Positions 37,517 to 46,187 of a stretch of 64,000 bases of DNA are shown one piece after another. The DNA is from Salinimicrobium profundisediminis (GTDB lineage: Bacteria > Bacteroidota > Bacteroidia > Flavobacteriales > Flavobacteriaceae). Made by a program: the position numbers and the translations under genes. The notes below the pieces were generated by a model. That model was not told the origin of the DNA, did no database searches, and worked only from the letters and a program-made list of their open reading frames with translations. Where the stretch lies: NCBI RefSeq assembly GCF_026241755.1, contig NZ_JAPJDA010000008.1, positions 1 to 64,000 of the forward strand, written 5' to 3'. How positions within the stretch are numbered: position 1 is the first letter of the stretch; every line of letters starts with the position of its first letter.

Positions 37517-39193
37517 CTACCAGAAAATTGCGTACAACATTGTTACGATCAATAAGATCGCAAAAGCACCAATATTAAAGGCCGGCCCTGTCTTAAAGAG
37601 GCTTTTGCTAATAATTATCGCTTTTGGATGCGTTGCACCTTTATTCTCAACATAGCTAAACAACATCATAATCGCCATGGTAAGTATCCAGGTGATAAAC
37701 ATTTGGTGCATAAATGGCAATTCCACGAAAATCGGACTATCAATCCATCCTGAAGGACCTACTTTAAAATAGAGGGCGATAGGAATAGAAGCCAGCACCC
37801 CAAAAATAGCTGCATTGTTGGTCGTTTTTTTCCAGAACAAGCCCAGCATGAACACGGCCAGGATTCCCGGGCTAACCACCCCTGTGTACTCCTGAATATA
37901 TTGAAAAACCTGTCCTAAACTTCTAAGTTGTGGCGCCAGTAACACAGCAATGACAAGGGCAAGGGTAGCTGAAAGCCTTCCTACAGTTACGAGTCGTTTT
38001 TCAGAAGCTCCTTTTTGTATGTAAGGTTTATAGATATCCATCGTAAAGATAGTTGCAGTCGAGTTAAGCATAGAGGCAATTGAAGAAACTATGGCCGCCG
38101 CAAGAGCTGCCAATACAAGCCCTTTTAATCCAATTGGCACGAATTCTTTAATCAGCCACGGGAAAGCGTTGTCATTAATGATCCTGCCACCTTCAGCAAC
38201 AAAAGAAGGATCTGTAAATTCTGGTCCAAAAGCTCCGCCGGGGCCGGTGTTCATCACATAAGCGATGATTCCCGGTACAACCACGATCAACGGAATTAAA
38301 AGTTTCAGAAACCCTGCAAGAATAATCCCTTTTTGAGACTCCCGCAAACTCTTGGCGGCAAGGGTCCTTTGAATAATATACTGGTTAAAGCCCCAGTAGT
38401 AAAGGTTTGCTACCCACATCCCTCCAAGAAGAACGGCCAAACCAGGAAGATCCCACCAGGCATCTTTTCCGCCAGGGGTAATGATCTCTCCTTTTTCAAG
38501 GATCATAGAGAATTTTTCGGGCACCTGTTCGTATATGGTGACAATTCCCGAAATAATTCCGCCATCTTCAGAAACATGAGAAAGACCTATATAAGTAGTG
38601 ATCAAACCACCCACGATCAAAAGAACCACCTGTACAACATCTGTCCAGGCCACGGCAGCGAGTCCGCCATACAAAGAGTAGGCAGCTGCAAACAGCGCAA
38701 GTCCTATAATAGAATACAGGAAGATAGATCCATCTCCCGAACCTACAATAGTATCTAAAGCAGTAGCACCCAGGTAGAGAACCGATGTAAGGTTAACAAA
38801 TATAAAAAGTGCGATCCAGAAGACCGCAAGGATTGTTTTTAGGTTCGTACTGTACCTTACCTCAATAAATTCAGGAATGGTGTACAGCCCCTTTTCAATA
38901 AAAATGGGAAGAAAGTATTTCCCCACAATAATAAGCGTAATAGCCGCCATCCACTCGTATGAAGCAATAGCCAGCCCAATCGCAAAACCGGAACCCGACA
39001 TTCCAATAAATTGTTCTGCGGAAATGTTGGCCGCAATAAGCGAAGTACCAATAGCCCACCACGGAAGCGACTTACTTGCCAGGAAGTAATCTTCTGAAGT
39101 TTTTCCTTTGCCACGGGAGACCCATAGTCCTATCCCAATGATCATCAATGCATAGCAGGCAAAAATTATCTTATCGAGTAATGCAAATTCCAT
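37517..39193 (-). CDS. Sodium/sugar symporter, SGLT type (SSS family)
   Basis: Inner-membrane Na+-coupled sugar importer. The 558-residue protein has about 14 predicted hydrophobic segments. Recognisable SSS features are FLASKSLPWWAIGTSLIAAN near residue 37 and ISAEQFIGMSGSGFAIG at about 57-73. Further along are AYSLYGGLAAVAWTDVVQ at about 170-187 and ALAAAIVSSIASMLNSTATIF near residue 360. It resembles the Vibrio galactose transporter vSGLT. Position between galT and galM supports galactose as the substrate; glucose or other hexoses remain possible. Confidence 0.93.
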   Translation of the reverse strand: MEFALLDKIIFACYALMIIGIGLWVSRGKGKTSEDYFLASKSLPWWAIGTSLIAANISAEQFIGMSGSGFAIGLAIASYEWMAAITLIIVGKYFLPIFIEKGLYTIPEFIEVRYSTNLKTILAVFWIALFIFVNLTSVLYLGATALDTIVGSGDGSIFLYSIIGLALFAAAYSLYGGLAAVAWTDVVQVVLLIVGGLITTYIGLSHVSEDGGIISGIVTIYEQVPEKFSMILEKGEIITPGGKDAWWDLPGLAVLLGGMWVANLYYWGFNQYIIQRTLAAKSLRESQKGIILAGFLKLLIPLIVVVPGIIAYVMNTGPGGAFGPEFTDPSFVAEGGRIINDNAFPWLIKEFVPIGLKGLVLAALAAAIVSSIASMLNSTATIFTMDIYKPYIQKGASEKRLVTVGRLSATLALVIAVLLAPQLRSLGQVFQYIQEYTGVVSPGILAVFMLGLFWKKTTNNAAIFGVLASIPIALYFKVGPSGWIDSPIFVELPFMHQMFITWILTMAIMMLFSYVENKGATHPKAIIISKSLFKTGPAFNIGAFAILLIVTMLYAIFW

Positions 39194-39282
39194 AAAACCA
39201 AAAATTAAGGAGAATTAGTGATCGCAGGCCACCACCACGCAGGTCGGGGCCTACTAAAATTTTGTTAAATATAAGAGATTAG

Positions 39283-39290
39283 CAAAAATA
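39283..39290 (-). promoter_or_regulatory. Candidate -7 box for the SGLT gene
   Basis: On the minus strand this is TATTTTTG (TAnnTTTG). The leader before the ATG at 39193 would be about 85 bases and would contain an AGGCC/GGCCT hairpin (about 39229-39253). Confidence 0.4.
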
Positions 39291-39312
39291 AAGGTAAGTT
39301 ATACAGTTAAAG

Positions 39313-40263
39313 TTATGAACCGGTTATAAACTTCCATTTGGTGGTATTCTCATAAGTTTCTCCCGGACTTAATCTTACAGATGGAAAATGGGAATGATGC
39401 GGGGCATCTGGAAATTTTTGGGTCTCAAGACAAACTGCAGCACGTTCAGATCCCACCTCTGTAGAATATTCCCAATCTGTAGGCAGATCTTCGGGAACAT
39501 AGACCACCACAGCCGGCTGATTGGTTTCCACCTCCAGTTTTATTCCCGATTTGTCTCCTTTCAGAAAGATCTTTTCTGCATTTTCGTTCAATTGATACAC
39601 GGTATCTAACGGCACCTCTCCTATTAATGCTACCTCTCTGAAATCAAATTCGGTACCCGTCACACCGGTCATCTTTCCTGTGGGCACCAGTTGCGCATCG
39701 GGCTCGAGAAATGCATCTGCAGGGATTTGGAGCCGGTGGCCATTCACATCTCCACGACCATTCAGGTTAAAATATGCGTGGTTGGTAATATTCACCACAG
39801 TGCCTTTATCTGTTGTGGCCGAATACGCTATACTTACCTCATTTTCTTCTGTAAGCGTGTATTTAACCCGAACTGTGAGATTTCCGGGGTAGCCCTCTTC
39901 CCCATCAGGAGAAAAATATTCCAGCACCACGTATGGATTATGCTCTTCTCCCTGTTCTATGAGTTTCCAGAATTTATAAGAAAATCCGAAGTTACCTCCG
40001 TGAAGGTGAACGCCATTCTTTTCGTGAAGTTTATAGGTTTTTCCATCAAGGGTGAATTGCCCTTTCGAGATTCTGCCGGCATAGCGACCCACTGTCGCTC
40101 CAAAGTATTTCCCTTGCTGGTGGTAGGCCTCAGAGAGGTAATCTTCCGGGCGGGAAGGCCCTACAATAACATTTGTACCATTTATTTTTAAACTGAAGAT
40201 CGTAGCTCCAAAATTGAGGATTTCCAGTTCTGTTCCTGTTTGATTTTTAAGCCTTAAGAGCAT
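39313..40263 (-). CDS. galM: Aldose 1-epimerase (galactose mutarotase)
   Basis: Interconverts alpha and beta anomers of galactose so that galactokinase can use it. Motifs include ILNFGATIFSLKING near the start, YFGATVGRYAGRISKGQF with the active-site Arg, NITNHAYFNLNGRG with the catalytic His, and LETQKFPDAPHHSHFPS near the end. I start at the ATG at 40263 (316 residues, beginning MLLRLKNQTGTE as in homologues). An upstream TTG at 40293 would add ten residues and overlap the DUF885 stop by 4 bases, which could be genuine coupling. No signal peptide is visible, so it should be cytoplasmic. It is codirectional with the symporter gene. Confidence 0.93.
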   Translation of the reverse strand: MLLRLKNQTGTELEILNFGATIFSLKINGTNVIVGPSRPEDYLSEAYHQQGKYFGATVGRYAGRISKGQFTLDGKTYKLHEKNGVHLHGGNFGFSYKFWKLIEQGEEHNPYVVLEYFSPDGEEGYPGNLTVRVKYTLTEENEVSIAYSATTDKGTVVNITNHAYFNLNGRGDVNGHRLQIPADAFLEPDAQLVPTGKMTGVTGTEFDFREVALIGEVPLDTVYQLNENAEKIFLKGDKSGIKLEVETNQPAVVVYVPEDLPTDWEYSTEVGSERAAVCLETQKFPDAPHHSHFPSVRLSPGETYENTTKWKFITGS

Positions 40264-40289
40264 TAACTCTTCGGCCGTGTCTTTTGTTT

Positions 40290-42122
40290 TCAAGCTTTTT
40301 TATTATTAACCCATTCTACAACCAGTTCTTCAAGTATATTCAATGGAACAGATCCGTTGGTAAGGACTACCTCATGAAACTCCCGAATATCAAAATCTTC
40401 TTCCAGCTCCTTCTTCGCATATTCCCGCAATTCCAGGATCTTGTTCATTCCAATTTTATAGGCAGTAGCCTGCCCCGGCATTACTATGTGCCGCTCTACC
40501 ATTTTTACCGCATCACTTTCGGCGTTGGGGGAATTTTGAACATAATAATCTATAGCCTCATCACGTGTCCATTTTTTAGAATGAATTCCGGTGTCAACAA
40601 CCAGTCTGATAGATCTCCAGAGTTCCATAGCCAGTCTTCCGAAGTCGGAATAAGGATCTTCGTAGAAACCTATTTCTTTCGGCACCAATTCACTGTAAAG
40701 GCCCCAGCCTTCAACGTAGGCTCCATAACCTCCCAATTTCCTGAACATCGGCAAACTGTCCAGTTCCTGGGCAATGGCAAGCTGCATGTGGTGCCCGGGT
40801 ATGCCCTCGTGATAGGCAAGCGCTTCCAGCTGATAGGTGGGCATAGCCTCCATATCATATAGATTGGCGTAATAAGTTCCCGGGCGGGAACCGTCTATTG
40901 CCGGCTGCTGATAAAATGCCTTCCCTGCACTTTTCTCCCTGAAAGGTTCAACGGCCTTCACCACAATATCTGCTTCGGGTTGCGTTAAAAACAGCTCGTC
41001 GAGATGCCCTTTCATTTTATTAATGGCCGCTTTGGCTTCGGCTAAATACTGCTGCCTGCCTTCTTCTGAATTTTCATAGTAAAACTGGTCATCCTCACGC
41101 ATAAACTGGAAAAAATCCTTCAGGCTGCCGTCAAAACCCACCTGCTTCATAATATCTTCCATTTCTTTATGAATACGCGCCACCTCACTAAGGCCAATTT
41201 CGTGAATCTCTTCAGCAGATAAATCGGTAGTGGTAGTCCTTTTCAATGCATTCTCATAAAAGGCTTTTCCCTTCGGAAATTTCCACGCACCATGATCGGC
41301 TGTAGCGCGCTGTTGCTGATCCTTTAGCTTTGCAATCAGGTTTTCGTAAGCCGGTTTAACTGAAGTGAGCAGGGCTTCCTGAGCCTCCAGGATCAATTTA
41401 TCTTTTTGAGCATCTGGAACCTCCAGCTTTTCCACTTTACTGCGAAAATCTTCTAAAAGTGTACTTGCTTCAGCCGATTTCTCAAAAGGGCGACCCTGCA
41501 ATAGGTTTTGGGAAGCCTCCACCGTTTGGGCAAACACAAAGGCCGGCGGCATAATCTGGTTCATTTCCCGTAGTTCGAGCCCTTTTATAACATCGTCTAT
41601 TACTGCAGGTATCTTGTTGAGCCGGGCAATGTAGGCTTTTGCATCACTAACCGAATCTATCTTATGCATATTGATCAAAAATGCCGGTAACTGCGCATGG
41701 ACGCCAAACATTTGATTCACCGGGTAGTTGTAGAGCCTAAAATCGTAATCTTCAATCTCGTTTTCCAGTTGTTGACGGTAAAGCTTATAGCTAAGTGCCG
41801 CCTGCCCTTCAAGAGCTTCAGGATTTATTTCATCTTTCAGAAAATCGAGCCTTTGCCTTGCCTTTTTAAGATCATCGGCGTAGCGCAAGTGCGAAAAATC
41901 GTCCCAGGAATCATAATTTGTTTTTATTCCGAGGCGGGTTTGCAGCATGGGAGAATCGGCAAGATCTTTCTGAAATTCCTCCTCAAAAAAGAGATTTAAT
42001 TGTGCTGTTTCCTGCTGAATTTCTTCCGAAGTGATCTCTGTTTCTTCTGAAGCATTCCTGCAGGCAGAAAAGGCCAGAATAATGACAGGTAAAAGCAGGG
42101 TTTTGATGATTTTGATCTTCAT
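40290..42122 (-). CDS. DUF885 family lipoprotein, putative metallopeptidase
   Basis: From the ATG at 42122 this is a 610-residue lipoprotein (MKIKIIKTLLLPVIILAFSAC, Cys at 21). The DUF885 family contains an HExxH-like zinc motif, here AYHEGIPGHHMQLA, and other hallmarks such as PNAESDAVKMVERHIVMPGQ and TAYKIGMNKILELREYA. Relatives are probably peptidases; the substrate is unknown. The GTG two codons upstream is a less likely start. Its stop region overlaps the possible TTG start of galM, so it may be cotranscribed with galM, although the functional link is unclear. Confidence 0.88.
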   Translation of the reverse strand: MKIKIIKTLLLPVIILAFSACRNASEETEITSEEIQQETAQLNLFFEEEFQKDLADSPMLQTRLGIKTNYDSWDDFSHLRYADDLKKARQRLDFLKDEINPEALEGQAALSYKLYRQQLENEIEDYDFRLYNYPVNQMFGVHAQLPAFLINMHKIDSVSDAKAYIARLNKIPAVIDDVIKGLELREMNQIMPPAFVFAQTVEASQNLLQGRPFEKSAEASTLLEDFRSKVEKLEVPDAQKDKLILEAQEALLTSVKPAYENLIAKLKDQQQRATADHGAWKFPKGKAFYENALKRTTTTDLSAEEIHEIGLSEVARIHKEMEDIMKQVGFDGSLKDFFQFMREDDQFYYENSEEGRQQYLAEAKAAINKMKGHLDELFLTQPEADIVVKAVEPFREKSAGKAFYQQPAIDGSRPGTYYANLYDMEAMPTYQLEALAYHEGIPGHHMQLAIAQELDSLPMFRKLGGYGAYVEGWGLYSELVPKEIGFYEDPYSDFGRLAMELWRSIRLVVDTGIHSKKWTRDEAIDYYVQNSPNAESDAVKMVERHIVMPGQATAYKIGMNKILELREYAKKELEEDFDIREFHEVVLTNGSVPLNILEELVVEWVNNKKA

Positions 42123-42208
42123 GGGCACTATAATTTGATCCTGAAAATTGAATGTTGAAAATAGTAAATAAACTGCAATCCTGCAGCGGCACAGTCAAAG
42201 AAAAAGAG

Positions 42209-42233
42209 ATGTCAAAAATGGCATTTTTGACAC
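42209..42233. repeat. Dispersed palindrome, best copy
   Basis: TGTCAAAAATG, one central G, CATTTTTGACA: an 11-base perfect inverted repeat. It is flanked by ACC on the right, as in most copies. It lies between the CocE-like gene stop (42243) and the DUF885 start. It is AT-rich with no GC clamp or separate T-tract, so it is not a typical terminator. Confidence 0.85.
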
Positions 42234-42242
42234 CTCAGTATT

Positions 42243-44111
42243 CTATTCCAGCACCGAGAAAATAATCTGGGAATCGTGGAAGACTTTGTGTTCCTGCTTT
42301 TGAAAATCCTCTTCTTCGGCTTCAAAAATATTGTCTACGTAGGTCTGCGGATTAAGGTCGATTAACGGAAACCAGCTGCTTTGCACCTGAATTTGCAATT
42401 TATGACCTTTTTTGAAGGTGTGGTGCACATCCTGAAGTTGCAGGTTTACTTGCGTCTTCTTGTTAGGTTCAAAAGGTTCAGGATTGGAGAAACTGTTTCT
42501 AAACCTGCCTCTTATAACTTCGCTGCGAACCATCATGTGGTAATTGCTCATAGAGAGATAATCCTGTGTTTCTTCGAAATCTTCGGCATCGGGCGGAAAA
42601 ACATCAACAACTTTCACAATCCAATCAGCTGCTGTTCCTGTAGTCGCCACCTGCAATTTTGCCAGCACTTCTCCGGCCAAAGTGAAGTCTTCCTCTAAAA
42701 CTTCAGTTTCATAAACCAGCACATCGGGCCTGCGTGCTGCAAAACGCTGATCATCGGTCATGTACTTCCGCGGAGTAAAGACCATTTTGATATCTTCAGA
42801 ATAAGGCACCGGTTTATTGGGGTCGCTAATGAATGTTTCGGCACCAGAGGCAACAGCAGGAACAGCTACAGGCCCTGCAATTAGCTGCTGATCATCACCC
42901 AGGTAAAAGGCCTTCTTTTTTGCCATTTTTGGAGGCCAGGCTTCATAGGTTTTCCATTCCATCAAGCCAGTATCGAACATGTAAGCTTCAGGAAGCGCAA
43001 GATGTTCATCAGCCTCTCCTTTTAAAAAGTGGTTAAAAAAGAGGGTCTCCACTTCCTTTTGATAATTTTCAGAAATATTATCGCCAAAATACACATTACC
43101 AATAGCCTGCCGATCTTTTTTACGAGCCCAGTCACCGTGGCTCCAGGGCCCCATTACAAGCATATTATAAGTATCGCCGTTCTTCTCTATGGTCTCATAA
43201 ATATTGAACGGCCCGTAAAGATCTTCGGCATCAAATAAGCCGCCAACAACCATTACTGCAGGTTTAATATCCTTTAAATGTTGTACAATTCCGCGTTTTT
43301 GCCAAAACTCGTCGTAATTAGGGTGCTCCTTAAGCTGTTGCCAGAAAACATTGTCTTCTCCGTAATATTTATCGAGATTTTTAAGAGGCCCCGCATCGAG
43401 GAAAAACTGGTATTGATCTTTGGTATTGAGCTCGGGAAAAGAATACCAGGCAGTATCGCTGGGGGTGCTTTTTTCATATCCAAAAACAGCCGTAGCCCGC
43501 CAGTAGCTCAACATATAGGCACCATTGTGGTGAAAATCATCAAAAAAGAAATCCCCGATAGAAGCCTGTGGCGAAACCGCTTTTATCGCCGGATGATTGG
43601 CCAAAAGGGAATAAGTGGTGTAAAAACCGGGATAGGAAATACCCCAGAGACCCACGCGTCCGTTGTTGTTCTTTACATTCTTCACCAGCCATTCTACAGT
43701 GTCATAAGTATCGCTGGCTTCATCAAACTGTTTTCCTTTTTTCTTCGGAATAAAAGCCCGCATATTGTCGTACACGCCTTCGCTCATCCACCTGCCGCGC
43801 ACATCCTGGTATACGAAAATATTCCCCTGTTTCATCAAATATTCGTTGGGGCCTAACTGTGACCGGAACTGCCCTTTTCCATACGGCCTTGAGCTATATG
43901 GTGTGCGGGTCATAAGAATTGGATACTCCTTTGAAGTATCTTTTGGGGAAAAGATGGTGGTATGAAGCTTTGTACCATCTCTCATAGGAATGACCACCTC
44001 CTTTTTGGTGTAGTGGTCTTTGACTTCATATTGGGTTGCGGTTTGTGCTAATCCATGGCTGCTAACCAGCACAAACAGCACCGGCAGGAAATAAATTTTG
44101 AAAAATTTCAT
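42243..44111 (-). CDS. CocE/NonD family hydrolase (X-Pro dipeptidyl-peptidase S15-like), exported
   Basis: The 622-residue protein has a signal peptide (MKFFKIYFLPVLFVLVSSHGLAQ). The alpha/beta-hydrolase domain contains VVIPMRDGTKLHTTIFSP and the nucleophile elbow VGLWGISYPGFYTTY, with Ser near residue 162. VVGGLFDAEDLYGPF carries the catalytic Asp and MGPWSHGDW the catalytic His. The C-terminal jelly-roll domain is PepX_C-like. Members cleave esters, acyl-amides or Xaa-Pro peptides; sequence alone does not decide. It precedes the DUF885 gene on the same strand, so both may serve periplasmic peptide turnover. Confidence 0.92.
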   Translation of the reverse strand: MKFFKIYFLPVLFVLVSSHGLAQTATQYEVKDHYTKKEVVIPMRDGTKLHTTIFSPKDTSKEYPILMTRTPYSSRPYGKGQFRSQLGPNEYLMKQGNIFVYQDVRGRWMSEGVYDNMRAFIPKKKGKQFDEASDTYDTVEWLVKNVKNNNGRVGLWGISYPGFYTTYSLLANHPAIKAVSPQASIGDFFFDDFHHNGAYMLSYWRATAVFGYEKSTPSDTAWYSFPELNTKDQYQFFLDAGPLKNLDKYYGEDNVFWQQLKEHPNYDEFWQKRGIVQHLKDIKPAVMVVGGLFDAEDLYGPFNIYETIEKNGDTYNMLVMGPWSHGDWARKKDRQAIGNVYFGDNISENYQKEVETLFFNHFLKGEADEHLALPEAYMFDTGLMEWKTYEAWPPKMAKKKAFYLGDDQQLIAGPVAVPAVASGAETFISDPNKPVPYSEDIKMVFTPRKYMTDDQRFAARRPDVLVYETEVLEEDFTLAGEVLAKLQVATTGTAADWIVKVVDVFPPDAEDFEETQDYLSMSNYHMMVRSEVIRGRFRNSFSNPEPFEPNKKTQVNLQLQDVHHTFKKGHKLQIQVQSSWFPLIDLNPQTYVDNIFEAEEEDFQKQEHKVFHDSQIIFSVLE

Positions 44112-44177
44112 CTGTAAGCTAAGTTTTGAAGTCCCTAAAGATAGAAATTCCTTTCAAAAACCTGCTGCCGGTAAACT

Positions 44178-46187
44178 TTACTGGGCGTTAAATTCTTCTA
44201 CACCTTCATTTAACCAGCTTGCAAACTCTTCTGAATTTGGCGTATATCCAACCGGTTGATTGAGCATGTTCATGTTGTGATCGAGCAAAACATAGAACGG
44301 CTGGGAGTTATTCCGGAAGTTAAGTGTTTGAAAAGTAGCCCATTTGTCTCCTATGGTTTCTATTTTCTTAATGCCTCCTGTAGGCTTCTGATAGTTAAAC
44401 TTTTGATCTTCGGGCAGCTCTTTGCGGTCATCTACATAAAGGGAAATGAGCACAAATTCATCCTGCATAAGATCAAAAACCTGGGGGTCACTCCAAACCT
44501 GCTCCTCCATTTTTCGGCAGTTCACACAGGCCCAGCCGGTAAAATCGAGAAGTATGGGTTTATTTTCAGCTTTTGCCGCCGCAACGCCTTCATCAAAATC
44601 TTTGTAAGCTTTTAAACCTAAAGGCCCTTCGGTTTCTTTTTCGTAGACGCTGTAAAATAAAGGTGGCGGGAAACCGCTAAGCAACTTAAGGTTGGCTGCA
44701 GGCGTGTTGGTGAGGCCGGGCACGAGGTAGACCACAAAAGCGAGGGTTGCAATACCCAGCAGCAATCTTCCCTTACCCAATTTCGATTTTGGCCCATCAT
44801 GAGGAAAGCGCAGCACTCCAAAGAGATAGAGCAGTAAACCGATGCCTACAACGATCCAGATGCCAATGAAAATTTCCCTTTTTAGAAGCCCCCAGTGTTG
44901 CACCAGGTCGGCATTGGAAAGGAACTTGAATGCAAGTGCCAGTTCGATGAAACCGAGCACAACTTTTACTGAATTTAACCAGCCACCGCTTTTTGGCAGC
45001 GAATTGAGCCAGTTGGGAAAAAGTGCAAACAATGCAAACGGAAGCGCCAGGGCCAGCCCAAAGCCTCCCATCCCGAAAGATAACTGGATTGCACCACCAT
45101 CGGTAGTAAGGGAACTTCCCAGCAGAGATCCTAAAATGGGTCCTGTACAGGAGAAAGATACCAGCGCCAGGGTAAGCGCCATAAAGAAAACACCTATAAC
45201 CCCTCCAAAGCTGGAAGCCTTGTCGTCCATTTTGTTGCTCCAGGAACTGGGCAGGGTGATCTCGTAATACCCAAAAAATGAAAAAGCAAAAAATATAAAG
45301 ATCACAAAGAAAATAATGTTCAATGTGGTGTTGGTAGAAATGTTGTTGAGGATGCCGGGGTCAAGCGAATCGAGCAGGTGGAACGGCAAACTGAGCAATA
45401 GGTAAATAAGGAAAATAAATACGCCATACATGATTGCATTAACAAGTCCTTTTCTGCGGGTTTTTGCACCTTTGGTAAAGAAGGAAACGGTCAACGGAAT
45501 CATAGGAAACACACAGGGCGTGAGCAATGCGATAAGGCCACCAATGAAACCCAGGAAAAAAATAGTGGTGTAATTATGCCCTTTTTCATCAGCAATATCT
45601 ACTCCGCCCACACCTTTTACATCAATATGCAAAGCTTCGGTAAGCCGCTGATCTTTATCTGAAACCTCAAGATCTGTAAAACCTTCTTCTACCTGATTCT
45701 CTCCTATGTTGAAAGTAAACCGCTCTGTTTCGGGCGGAAGACATTTTTCATCGTCACAAACCGAAAAGTAAACTTCCGCAGTGATCAACAGATCAGTTGA
45801 GTCCAGCACTTTGATCTTTTGTTTGAAAACAGCTTCCCCTTCAAAGTACGTAATGTCGGCTTCAAACACCGCATCATATAGCGCAGGAACATCGGGCTCA
45901 ACGGTAGGCCCCACGAGCTCATATTTTCCGGGAGCTTCAGAAAAAGTAAAAGCTGTAGGAATAGGTGCAATGTCAATCTTCACTTCCTCTTGGGAATAGA
46001 GGTGCCAGCCGGGTTCCAAAAATGCCGAAAATACGAGCTGGTATATTGAATCGTTCTCCTGCTCTACCCTGGCCTCCCATTCAATAGGGTCTTCCATGCC
46101 CTGCCCCAGGTTATTGGGGTCAAAGATCTGGGCTTCAGCATTAAAAAAACTTAAAAAGAAAACAATTAAAAGAATCGGTAATCTCAT
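44178..46187 (-). CDS. dsbD: Protein-disulfide reductase DsbD family
   Basis: Transfers reducing power across the inner membrane to periplasmic thiol proteins. The 669-residue protein has a signal peptide (ending FFNAEA), an N-terminal DsbD-alpha-like domain with FSVCDDEKCLPPETERF (about 130-150) and eight hydrophobic segments (about 210-510). The segment LLTPCVFPMIPLTVSFFTKG carries one membrane Cys and VSFSCTGPILGSLLG the other. A C-terminal thioredoxin domain has DFTGWACVNCRKMEEQVW (CVNC motif, near 550). Its ATG overlaps the tilS stop by 4 bases. Confidence 0.94.
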   Translation of the reverse strand: MRLPILLIVFFLSFFNAEAQIFDPNNLGQGMEDPIEWEARVEQENDSIYQLVFSAFLEPGWHLYSQEEVKIDIAPIPTAFTFSEAPGKYELVGPTVEPDVPALYDAVFEADITYFEGEAVFKQKIKVLDSTDLLITAEVYFSVCDDEKCLPPETERFTFNIGENQVEEGFTDLEVSDKDQRLTEALHIDVKGVGGVDIADEKGHNYTTIFFLGFIGGLIALLTPCVFPMIPLTVSFFTKGAKTRRKGLVNAIMYGVFIFLIYLLLSLPFHLLDSLDPGILNNISTNTTLNIIFFVIFIFFAFSFFGYYEITLPSSWSNKMDDKASSFGGVIGVFFMALTLALVSFSCTGPILGSLLGSSLTTDGGAIQLSFGMGGFGLALALPFALFALFPNWLNSLPKSGGWLNSVKVVLGFIELALAFKFLSNADLVQHWGLLKREIFIGIWIVVGIGLLLYLFGVLRFPHDGPKSKLGKGRLLLGIATLAFVVYLVPGLTNTPAANLKLLSGFPPPLFYSVYEKETEGPLGLKAYKDFDEGVAAAKAENKPILLDFTGWACVNCRKMEEQVWSDPQVFDLMQDEFVLISLYVDDRKELPEDQKFNYQKPTGGIKKIETIGDKWATFQTLNFRNNSQPFYVLLDHNMNMLNQPVGYTPNSEEFASWLNEGVEEFNAQ

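Noticed and set aside
39691-40191. 166-residue plus-strand frame over galM
   Set aside because: Antisense to conserved galM motifs.
40284-40862. 192-residue plus-strand frame over DUF885
   Set aside because: Antisense shadow of the conserved DUF885 zinc region.
43278-43856. 192-residue plus-strand frame over the CocE-like gene
   Set aside because: Antisense to the catalytic domain of a clear hydrolase; no independent support.
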